Source of the DNA: an uncultured Eubacteriales bacterium
GTDB lineage: Bacteria; Bacillota; Clostridia; Oscillospirales; Butyricicoccaceae
Length of the DNA: 11,851 bases
NCBI GenBank assembly: GCA_934675045.1
Contig: CAKUPI010000035.1
Location: forward strand, 1 to 11,851
Reading direction: 5' to 3'
In this document: in pieces, positions 6,037-11,851 of the stretch
Layout of the letters: each line of letters starts with the position of its first letter
How positions within the stretch are numbered: position 1 is the first letter of the stretch
The notes under the pieces: model-generated
Database searches by the model: none
The model's input: only the letters and a program-made list of their open reading frames with translations
Told to the model about the DNA's origin: nothing
Program-made: the position numbers and the translations under genes

Positions 6037-7200
6037 ATGGCACGCATTGCACAGTCCTTCCGGTCTTTTTTCCAAGGCGTTCCGCAGAGTGTGAAAAACT
6101 ACCTGCGCACCGCCGACATGCTGCTGCTGCTGCTGGCAACGGCGGCCTCGTGCTGCGGGCTGGCGCTCATTTACAGCGCCACGCGCAGCTTTGAAAGCAA
6201 CAAGTTCTTCATCATTCAGGCGGCCGCCATCGGGCTTGGCGTTCTGGGCTTTGTCATCGCGTCTTTTGTCGACCTCGACCGCATCGGCCCCATGTGGCGC
6301 CTCGTCTTTGTCCTCAACATCGGCCTGCAATGCCTGCTGCTCGTCTTCGGCGTCGAGGGCAACACCGGCAACCGCAGCTGGATTCGCTTTGACAAGCTGG
6401 GCCTGCCCATCGGCTTTCAGCCGGCCGAGCTGGGAAAGATTCTTTTCATCCTGACCCTTTCCCGCCACATCTGCGAGCTGCGGGACAAGATCAACGCCCC
6501 GCTCACCGTCGTCCGTCTGGGCGTCCACGCCCTCATCACCGCCGGCGTCGTTTACATAACGTCGGAGGATTTCGGCATGGTCATCGTCTACCTGCTCATT
6601 TTTTACATTCTCTTTTTTGCCAGCGGCGTTTCGCTCGCCTGGGTGGGCGCGCTGACGGCCGCGGGCGGCGCCGGCCTGGCCGTTTTGTGGCCCTACCTGC
6701 CCGACTACCAGCGGCTGCGCATTCTCGTCGTCTTTGAGCCGGAGCTTTCCGACAAATACGCCTATCAGGGCAAGCAGGGCATGATGGCCATCGGCTCGGG
6801 CCGGCTGACCGGCGAGGGCTTTCTCGACGGGCGCATGACGCAGGCCTCGACCGGCCTGCCCGCCAAGCACACCGACTTCATCTTTGCCACGGTGGGCGAG
6901 GAATGGGGCTTTATCGGCTGCGTATTTGTCATTTTGCTGCTCTCGGCCATCGTTCTGCGCATTTTTTACGATTCGGCCCACACCAACGACCATTTTGCCC
7001 GCCTGATGTGCATCGGCGTCGGCGGCATGCTCATGGTGCAAACCCTGATCAACGTCGGCATGTGCGCCGGCATCATGCCGGTCATCGGCCTGACCCTCCC
7101 CTTTTTCAGCTACGGCGGCACCTCGGTGACCATCAGCCTGACCTGTCTCGGCTTTGTCTGCGGCTTTGTCATGCGCCAGAAGCCGAGCTGGCTGCGCTGA
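6037..7200 (+). CDS. RodA/FtsW/SpoVE-family SEDS peptidoglycan polymerase
   Basis: A 387-residue polytopic membrane protein of the SEDS family, which polymerises lipid II into glycan strands with a class B penicillin-binding protein partner, either for elongation (RodA) or division/sporulation (FtsW/SpoVE). About ten hydrophobic segments are visible from residue 27 onward. Conserved sites: GNRSW (W115), the QPAELGK loop, the extracellular GRLTGEGF...LPAKHTDFIFA region with the catalytic aspartate D280, and the C-terminal signature GLTLPFFSYGGTS (351-363). The start ATG follows the Shine-Dalgarno GAAAGGA by six bases; a longer in-frame extension to 5935 lacks such a site. No partner PBP, mre or fts gene is adjacent. 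Features lean toward RodA (GEEWGF, basic C-terminus) but do not settle the paralogue. Confidence 0.95.
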   Translation: MARIAQSFRSFFQGVPQSVKNYLRTADMLLLLLATAASCCGLALIYSATRSFESNKFFIIQAAAIGLGVLGFVIASFVDLDRIGPMWRLVFVLNIGLQCLLLVFGVEGNTGNRSWIRFDKLGLPIGFQPAELGKILFILTLSRHICELRDKINAPLTVVRLGVHALITAGVVYITSEDFGMVIVYLLIFYILFFASGVSLAWVGALTAAGGAGLAVLWPYLPDYQRLRILVVFEPELSDKYAYQGKQGMMAIGSGRLTGEGFLDGRMTQASTGLPAKHTDFIFATVGEEWGFIGCVFVILLLSAIVLRIFYDSAHTNDHFARLMCIGVGGMLMVQTLINVGMCAGIMPVIGLTLPFFSYGGTSVTISLTCLGFVCGFVMRQKPSWLR

Positions 7201-7219
7201 ACGCGCAAGGCTCTGCCCG

Positions 7220-7286
7220 TTAAGCTTTTCGTAAGAATCCCATCGAGCCTGACGACAGATTCCTCTGCTATTCTGTCATCAGGCTC
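7220..7286 (+). promoter_or_regulatory. Probable operator/promoter region of the VanRS-like pair
   Basis: Two kinds of repeat lie in the gap between the SEDS gene and the response regulator. TAAG occurs twice in direct orientation (7221-7224 and 7232-7235), 11 bases apart, the spacing typical of OmpR-family binding sites. Downstream, a 15-base inverted repeat with one mismatch (7245-7259 against 7272-7286, loop of 12) could form a stem. A possible -10, TATTCT (7269-7274), overlaps the right arm, and no good -35 is present, which suggests an activated promoter. There is no T-tract, so this is not a standard terminator. Function is inferred. Confidence 0.45.
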
Positions 7287-7316
7287 AAACAATCTTTCCC
7301 GAAAGGATGCCTGAAT

Positions 7317-8018
7317 GTGGACAATCCCTGTGTACTGGTCGTCGACGACGACCGCGAAATCAACGGCGCCATCTGCAAGCTGCTCGAGCTGGAGGGCATC
7401 CGGACCCTTTCTGCCTTCGACGGGCTTCAGGCCCTCGACCTGCTGGCGCAGAGCAGCGTTCAGCTCATCATTCTCGACGTGATGATGCCCCGGCTGGACG
7501 GGCTTTCCGCCACCATGCAGATCCGCCAGTCGCGCAACATCCCCATTTTGATCCTGTCGGCCAAAAGCGAGGACAGCGACAAAATCCTCGGCCTTTCCAT
7601 GGGGGCGGACGACTACCTGACCAAGCCCTTCAACCCCTCGGAGCTGGTCGCGCGCGTCCGCTCCCAGCTGCGCCGCTACCTGACGCTCGGCGACGTTCAG
7701 CGCCAGCACGCCGGCAAAAACATCACCATCGGCGGGCTGATGCTCGACACGGACGCCCGCCAGCTCTTTGTCGACGGCGAGGCCGTTCACCTGACGGCGA
7801 CCGAGCTGCGCATTGTCGAGCTGCTGATGAAAAATGCGGGGCGGGTTTTCCCCGCCGAGGAGATCTACGAGCGCGTCTGGGGCGAAACGGCCTACGCCGT
7901 CGAAAACACCGTCATGGTACACATCCGCCGGATTCGGGAAAAAATTGAAATCAATCCCAAAGAGCCAAAATACTTAAAGGTGGTATGGGGAATTGGCTAC
8001 AAAATTGAGAAGTTTTAG
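7317..8018 (+). CDS. OmpR-family response regulator (VanR-like)
   Basis: A 233-residue response regulator. Receiver domain 1-118 with acidic residues D10-D12, phosphoacceptor D54 (LIILDVMMP), S81 in the switch position (LILSAK) and K103 (LTKPF). A winged-helix domain at about 134-232 ends VHIRRIREKIE...VVWGIGYKIEK, the pattern of VanR-type regulators. The start is GTG; the Shine-Dalgarno GAAAGGA lies nine bases upstream, and the overlapping ATG two bases earlier is out of frame. The gene overlaps the following kinase gene by 26 bases, so the two form a cognate pair. The VanR likeness describes the subfamily only: no vanH, vanA or vanX-type genes are present, so vancomycin resistance is not implied. 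Confidence 0.95.
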   Translation: MDNPCVLVVDDDREINGAICKLLELEGIRTLSAFDGLQALDLLAQSSVQLIILDVMMPRLDGLSATMQIRQSRNIPILILSAKSEDSDKILGLSMGADDYLTKPFNPSELVARVRSQLRRYLTLGDVQRQHAGKNITIGGLMLDTDARQLFVDGEAVHLTATELRIVELLMKNAGRVFPAEEIYERVWGETAYAVENTVMVHIRRIREKIEINPKEPKYLKVVWGIGYKIEKF

Positions 8019-10023
8019 CACCCACACACAGACCAAGGCCGCAGCCGTTTTGCTGGCGCTGGCCTTTCTCGTCCTTGCCGTTTACGCCGCTTACGATCTG
8101 GTCTACGACGCCCGGCGCTACGAGCTGGAGCCAGAGGCGCTGCTCACCCGCGAATACGAGGACTCGGACCGGTATTACGACTGGCTCGAGCGGCAGCTGC
8201 GGCGGCTCAACTCCATCGCCGCGTCGGACGGCCCCGGCCTTGCGGCGGAGGAGCTGACCGAGGCCGGGCTTTTGTACCGCGTGCAGGTCGGCGAGGCGGT
8301 GTACACCAACGCGCCGGGACATTCCGCGCGCGATCTCATGCCGGACGAGGGCCGCTGGATCGCCTATGCGGAGGGCGAGCGGACGCTGCACCTGAAAAGC
8401 GACGGCCGGGTCTACGATTACGCCTACGCCTCCTCCGCTCAGACCAACCTGTACAGCGCTTTCGTGTCGGCCCAGCTCTTCATTCCCGACGCCGCCATCG
8501 CAGACAGGCTCCAGCACTGGGAACTGTCTTACAGCCTGCTGCGCCGGCATATGGCCTATTTGGGCGCCTATGCCCTTTCCTTCCTGCTCCTGAACCTCTA
8601 TCTGTGCGCCGCGGCCGGCCGCGTGCCGGGGGACCGGGAACTGCACCGCCGCAAAATCGACAGGCTGTGGACCGAGCTTTTGCTCCTCGCCTTCTTCGGC
8701 GTCGCCGCCGCCGCCCTTGCCATGACGGCCGCCTTTGTGCAAGAGGCCTTTTACCGGGGCCGCGGCGTCTGGTCAAGCCGCGGCGCCGTCGTCTGGGTTT
8801 GCAGCCTGCTGCTGGGCGCCGCCTACTGCATGGCCCTGCCCTTTCTGCTCTCGATGATGCGCAAAATCAAGGCCCGCTGCTTTTTCCGCCAGACGGCCGT
8901 CGCCGCCGTCATCCGGTGTGTCCTCCGTTTTTTCCGCCATGTCTTTCTCTTCTTCCGCGCCCTTTTTGACGGCACGGCCTATCAAAAGTACCCCTTTACC
9001 CGCGCCATGTTCCGCCGGCGTCTCTGTTACATTCTCTGCTCGGCCGCCTGCGTTCTGCTCTTTGTGTTCGGGCTGGCGGTGTCGCCCACCTTCTGCCTGC
9101 TTGCCCTTGCGCTGGAGGCGGTCATCACCTGGTGGTATCTGCGGGCCGACAACGAGGTTTTGCAGGGCGTCACCGGCGTCGTCGACCAGATTTCCCACAT
9201 CGCCGACGGCGACCTCGGCTGGACGCCCGCCCTCTCTCCCGCCTCTCCCCTCGCCCCGGCCAGCCGCCGTCTTTCCGACATCGGCGGCGGCATGCAAAAA
9301 AGCGTGGAAAAGCAGATGCAGAGCGAGCGCATGAAGGTCGAGCTGGTCACCAACGTTTCGCACGACCTCAAAACGCCGCTGACCAGCATCATCAGCTATG
9401 TCGAGCTGCTGTCCAAAACCGGGGACCTGCCGCCCGAGGCGCGTGATTACGTCGCCATTCTGGCGCAGAAGTCCGACCGCCTCAAGAGCCTGGTCTACGA
9501 CCTTTTCGAGCTGGCCAAGACGACGAGCGGCAATACGGAAATCCAGAGCGAGGCGCTGGATTTTCACCGCCTTGTCGAGCAGACGCTGGGCGAAATGCAG
9601 GAGCGCATCGACCGGTCCGGGCTGGCGCTGCGCGTCACGCTGGCCCAGCCCCCCGTCACCATCTGGGCCGACGGCCGCAAGATGTACCGGGCCCTGCAAA
9701 ACGTCATCGACAACGCATTGAAGTACTCGATGCCCGGCACCCGCGTTTTCGTCGATTTGTCCATTCTGGGCGCGCGCGCCGTCCTGACCGTCAAAAACAC
9801 CGCCGGCTACGAAATGGACTTCACCGCCGAGGAGATCACCGAACGCTTTGTCCGCGGCGACAAGGCCCGCACGGCCGAGGGCAGCGGTCTGGGGCTTTCC
9901 ATCGCCCAGAGCTTTACGCAGGCCTGCGGCGGCCGTTTCGCCGTCGACATCGACGGCGATCAGTTCAAGGTTCACATCAGCTTCGATTTGTACACGGCGG
10001 CGCCCGCTTCGGACCCCGCCTGA
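7993..10023 (+). CDS. Multi-pass sensor histidine kinase (VanS-like catalytic core)
   Basis: A 676-residue membrane kinase, long for its class. TM1 about 16-36; extracytoplasmic domain about 37-184, rich in Tyr and acidic residues; TM2 about 187-209; further segments about 228-249, 266-286, 343-362 and 363-382, giving six in all; a basic linker about 290-342; and a HAMP-like stretch about 383-440. The core has H box SHDLKTP (H457), N box NVIDNALKYS (N574), F box ERFVRGD and G2 GSGLGL (630-635). The G1 box is degenerate: VKNTAG (600-605) has Asn where DxGxG kinases have Asp, as in some clostridial relatives. The start is TTG, nine bases after AAAGGTGG and inside the regulator gene. The stop is followed by a terminator. 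The signal sensed is unknown. Confidence 0.93.
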   Translation: MATKLRSFSTHTQTKAAAVLLALAFLVLAVYAAYDLVYDARRYELEPEALLTREYEDSDRYYDWLERQLRRLNSIAASDGPGLAAEELTEAGLLYRVQVGEAVYTNAPGHSARDLMPDEGRWIAYAEGERTLHLKSDGRVYDYAYASSAQTNLYSAFVSAQLFIPDAAIADRLQHWELSYSLLRRHMAYLGAYALSFLLLNLYLCAAAGRVPGDRELHRRKIDRLWTELLLLAFFGVAAAALAMTAAFVQEAFYRGRGVWSSRGAVVWVCSLLLGAAYCMALPFLLSMMRKIKARCFFRQTAVAAVIRCVLRFFRHVFLFFRALFDGTAYQKYPFTRAMFRRRLCYILCSAACVLLFVFGLAVSPTFCLLALALEAVITWWYLRADNEVLQGVTGVVDQISHIADGDLGWTPALSPASPLAPASRRLSDIGGGMQKSVEKQMQSERMKVELVTNVSHDLKTPLTSIISYVELLSKTGDLPPEARDYVAILAQKSDRLKSLVYDLFELAKTTSGNTEIQSEALDFHRLVEQTLGEMQERIDRSGLALRVTLAQPPVTIWADGRKMYRALQNVIDNALKYSMPGTRVFVDLSILGARAVLTVKNTAGYEMDFTAEEITERFVRGDKARTAEGSGLGLSIAQSFTQACGGRFAVDIDGDQFKVHISFDLYTAAPASDPA

Positions 10024-10051
10024 AAAGCCCTTTCTTCATAGCAAACACTTA

Positions 10052-10095
10052 AAAGACGCAGAGTGGTGCTTTCTCTGCGTCTTTCTTCGTATTTT
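10052..10095 (+). terminator. Intrinsic terminator after the VanRS-like pair
   Basis: A perfect 12-bp stem (10052-10063 with 10073-10084) and nine-base loop are followed by a T-rich tract ending in TATTTTT. It lies 28 bases after the kinase stop and separates the two-component operon from the RpiR-type regulator. Confidence 0.85.
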
Positions 10096-10168
10096 TGCGC
10101 CATTTTCCATTTTTGCTCTTTGATTTCCTTCAATTTCTTCCTTTTATCGAGAAAATCGAAAAAACCGT

Positions 10169-10197
10169 TTGACAAGGATTATTGAAGTATTTATAAT
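10169..10197 (+). promoter_or_regulatory. Full-consensus sigma-A promoter of the RpiR-type gene
   Basis: TTGACA (10169-10174), a 17-base spacer and TATAAT (10192-10197), matching the consensus at every position. The preceding 60 bases are rich in A and T runs and may act as an UP element. Predicted start is near 10204, about 32 bases before the TTG start codon. Such a strong core promoter usually needs a repressor to hold it down. Confidence 0.9.
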
Positions 10198-10220
10198 ATT
10201 GTATAGTTATTATTATAAAT
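10189..10220. promoter_or_regulatory. Perfect 10-bp inverted repeat, likely operator
   Basis: ATTTATAATA (10189-10198) is matched exactly by TATTATAAAT (10211-10220) as an inverted repeat with a 12-base spacer. The dyad covers the -10 box and is centred on the predicted transcription start, the usual place for a repressor to block RNA polymerase. Autoregulation by the RpiR-type protein is the simplest reading. AT-rich DNA raises the chance of accidental symmetry. Confidence 0.5.
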
Positions 10221-10235
10221 TGGGGGGCGCTGCTG

Positions 10236-11105
10236 TTGGATGTCATTCGAAATATTCGCGAAAAGTATTCGGGCATGACCAAAAAGCAAAAGGACATCGC
10301 CGACTTTATGCTGGCTGACCCGGAGCGCATGAGCTTCATCACCCTGAAGGAGCTGAGCACCGCCACCCACGTCTCGGAGATGACCGTTCTCAACGCGTGC
10401 GCCTATCTCGGCTACGCCAACTTCAACGACCTGAAGTATGAGTTCCGCAAGTACCTGCTGGGCACCCGGCGTATTCTGATCGAGCAGGACGACGACCACC
10501 AGCACCCCTTCATTCCGCCGCGCGAGCTGCACGCCCGCGAGAACTTTCTGCTGCAAATCTGCCACGAGGAAATGGCGGCCATCTCGTCGTATTTTTCGCA
10601 GATTGACATCGAGCAGTATTTTGACGCCGCCCGCCTCATTCTCGACAAGCGCTTTATCGTGCTGTGCGGCCGGGGCATCTCCACGCGGCTGGCCGAGTTC
10701 ATGGCCATGCGCCTCAGCCTTTCCGGCATCGCCGCCGTCTGCGTCAACACCGAGCTCAACGACACCATTCAGGCCGCCCTGCCCCTCATCGGCGAGGACT
10801 CCCTTGTCGTGGCCTTTTCCTTCCCCGATTATTACTTTATGACGGCAACGCTGGTCCGCTACGCCCACCAGACGGGCGCGTCCGTGCTCGGCATCACCGA
10901 CAGCCCGCGCGCGGAAATCATCCCCTACTGTCATCAGGTCCTCTACTGCCCGACCAGCACCCGCCTGTTTCTCAACACCCTTTCGGCGCCCATGATGCTG
11001 GCCAACCTTCTGTCCTCGGCCGTCAGCATCGAGCTGAGCGCCAGCGGCCGGGACTTAAGCGCCTCGGCCAAGGCGTTTTCCGCGCTGTTTGACGCCAAGG
11101 GCTGA
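10236..11105 (+). CDS. MurR/RpiR-family transcriptional regulator (HTH plus SIS)
   Basis: A 289-residue cytoplasmic regulator. The N-terminal RpiR-type helix-turn-helix covers about 1-75: MTKKQKDIADFML, then ITLKELSTATHVSEMTV with the recognition helix near 46-60, and LGYANFNDLK. A variable linker (75-125) leads to a SIS phosphosugar-binding domain (about 127-257) with a CGRGIST loop (144-150), an AFSFPDYYFMT segment (S195) and LGITDSP. Family members bind sugar or amino-sugar phosphates to control catabolic genes. The start is TTG, eight bases after GGGGGG; the nearby ATG is out of frame. It is monocistronic, with a consensus promoter and a terminator. No transporter or sugar enzyme lies alongside, so its ligand and targets cannot be inferred from context. 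Confidence 0.93.
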   Translation: MDVIRNIREKYSGMTKKQKDIADFMLADPERMSFITLKELSTATHVSEMTVLNACAYLGYANFNDLKYEFRKYLLGTRRILIEQDDDHQHPFIPPRELHARENFLLQICHEEMAAISSYFSQIDIEQYFDAARLILDKRFIVLCGRGISTRLAEFMAMRLSLSGIAAVCVNTELNDTIQAALPLIGEDSLVVAFSFPDYYFMTATLVRYAHQTGASVLGITDSPRAEIIPYCHQVLYCPTSTRLFLNTLSAPMMLANLLSSAVSIELSASGRDLSASAKAFSALFDAKG

Positions 11106-11185
11106 GCGCTCGCCCCAAAAAACGGCAGCAAACGGCGCCGGCCGGCAAGCGGCCTCGCGCGGCCCCGCCAAAAACCGACAAAAAT

Positions 11186-11233
11186 CCCCCCTGTGCAGAA
11201 AATGAATCCTGCGCCGGGGGGTCTTTCTTTTTT
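11186..11233. terminator. Bidirectional intrinsic terminator, RpiR-type gene / CCA gene
   Basis: A 13-bp stem with one mismatch and one G-U pair (11186-11198 with 11209-11221), including a run of six C-G pairs, encloses a ten-base loop. TCTTTCTTTTTT follows on the plus strand, and CAAAAAT on the left gives a U-tract for the minus strand. It lies between convergent gene ends; its plus-strand T-tract reaches the stop codon of the CCA gene. Confidence 0.88.
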
Positions 11234-11851
11234 CAAAGGCTCCAGCTGTCCATGATGCGCTGCGCCAGCGCCAAGAGCGCTCCCTTGTCGTTGCGCACGC
11301 GCCCGCCCATGACCTCTTCGAGCAAAACGTCGAGCAGCCGGCCGATCTGCGGGCCGTCCGCGCCCAGCGCTATCATGTCCGTGCCCTTGACGGCCAGCAT
11401 GTCGCGCGAAAAGGCCTTCTTTTCCCGCAGCACCTGCTCGAGGATTTCCTGCGTCCGGCGCAGCTCGTCCTGACGGCCTCTCCAGTCGGGGCTTTGCGCC
11501 AGGTTGTCGGCTCTTTTGACGCGGATGAGCAGGCGCAGGTTTTCCTCGCCCAGACGCTTGAGCCAGCGCCGCACGCTGTTTTCGGTGGGGAAAAGGTGGC
11601 TGTCGTGGTATTCCACAAGCGTGCAGACCTGACGGATCAGGCTGCGATCGTAGCGCAGGCGCAGAAGCACCCCCCCGGCGATGCCGGTGCTGATCATCGG
11701 GTGGCCGTAAAAATGGCCGATGCCCTCCGCGTCCTCGGTGTAGCTCTGCGGCTTGCCCAAGTCGTGCAGCAGCATGACCAGCCGCAGCACCAGCTCGGGC
11801 TCAACGGCAGCGATGCCGTGTACCGTGTGCTCCCACACGTCGTAAATGTGG
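11233..11851 (-). CDS. CCA-adding tRNA nucleotidyltransferase, C-terminal part
   Basis: The 3' end of a gene whose start lies beyond the right edge; about 205 codons are visible. They carry an HD-type domain: DVWEHTVHG, LLHDLGKP, GHFYGHP and EYHDSH, then VRRWLKRLG and a helical C-terminus with FSRDMLAVKGTDMIALG, GPQIGRLLDVLLEEV and ND-GALL. This order is typical of the C-terminal half of bacterial tRNA CCA nucleotidyltransferases, which add or repair the 3' CCA end of tRNA. The nucleotidyltransferase head with its catalytic aspartates is outside the window, so the assignment rests on the tail. A different HD-domain protein is the alternative. The stop TGA sits at the edge of the bidirectional terminator. 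Confidence 0.85.
   Translation of the reverse strand, partial: HIYDVWEHTVHGIAAVEPELVLRLVMLLHDLGKPQSYTEDAEGIGHFYGHPMISTGIAGGVLLRLRYDRSLIRQVCTLVEYHDSHLFPTENSVRRWLKRLGEENLRLLIRVKRADNLAQSPDWRGRQDELRRTQEILEQVLREKKAFSRDMLAVKGTDMIALGADGPQIGRLLDVLLEEVMGGRVRNDKGALLALAQRIMDSWSL

Noticed and set aside
5811..6047. N-terminal extension of tsaE
   Set aside because: It would place the start upstream of the tsaE promoter and inside the next gene; family length and the GTG at 5810 argue against it.
7245..7286. Inverted repeat as an intrinsic terminator of the SEDS gene
   Set aside because: The stem is good, but no T-tract follows on either strand.
8773..9975. Minus-strand open frame opposite the VanS-like kinase
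   Set aside because: A GC-bias shadow; no domain, start site or promoter.
7317..10023. Vancomycin resistance locus
   Set aside because: Only the regulator and kinase resemble VanR/VanS subfamilies; no ligase, dehydrogenase or dipeptidase gene is present.
4262..11105. RpiR-type regulator controlling rpiB in this window
   Set aside because: The pairing recalls E. coli RpiR-rpiB, but the genes are more than 5 kb apart, in separate units, and the tsaE promoter lacks the dyad found at the regulator gene.
1..11851. Mobile element, phage, CRISPR or defence island
   Set aside because: No transposase, integrase, repeat array, terminal repeats or defence domain was seen; gene content is housekeeping and regulatory throughout.

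Overview
The window looks like an ordinary chromosomal stretch from a GC-rich member of the Clostridia, probably Oscillospiraceae-like. This is inferred from gene content, strong Shine-Dalgarno (SD) sites, AT-rich sigma-A promoters set in GC-rich coding DNA, and frequent GTG/TTG starts. It holds 13 genes, two of them cut by the window edges, packed tightly with short regulatory gaps (none over 300 bases). I see no mobile element, phage gene, CRISPR array, rRNA or tRNA.

Layout. Positions 1-2617 (minus strand) form an operon read right to left: comEA-like DNA-binding protein, OmpR/WalR-type response regulator, its membrane histidine kinase, and the start of a lipoprotein running off the left edge. 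The last three joints are 3-base gaps or overlaps. Positions 2618-2832 are an AT-rich divergent promoter region. Positions 2833-4161 (plus) encode a D-alanyl-D-alanine carboxypeptidase, which ends at a strong bidirectional terminator shared with the convergent operon 5810-4262 (minus): tsaE, tsaB (tRNA t6A synthesis) and rpiB (ribose-5-phosphate isomerase B), all with overlapping ends. Back-to-back extended -10 promoters separate tsaE from a RodA/FtsW-family SEDS glycan polymerase (6037-7200, plus). Next comes a VanR/VanS-like two-component pair (7317-10023, plus), preceded by a stem-forming inverted repeat and closed by a terminator. A MurR/RpiR-family regulator (10236-11105, plus) follows, under a full-consensus sigma-A promoter overlaid by a perfect 10-bp inverted repeat. 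A second bidirectional terminator separates it from the 3' half of a CCA-adding tRNA nucleotidyltransferase gene (minus) that runs off the right edge.

How the genes work together. Several genes serve the cell envelope: the carboxypeptidase trims peptidoglycan stems, the SEDS protein polymerises glycan strands, and the two kinases are membrane sensors of unknown stimulus. TsaE, TsaB and the CCA enzyme serve tRNA maturation. RpiB is a pentose phosphate enzyme, and the RpiR-type regulator probably senses a sugar phosphate, but no sugar uptake genes lie beside it.

I found no convincing new biological system. The points most worth a second look are regulatory: the palindrome on the RpiR-type promoter, the inverted and direct repeats before the VanRS-like pair, the overlapping face-to-face promoters before dac and comEA, the likely non-standard dac start, comEA heading a two-component operon, and rpiB attached to tsaEB.
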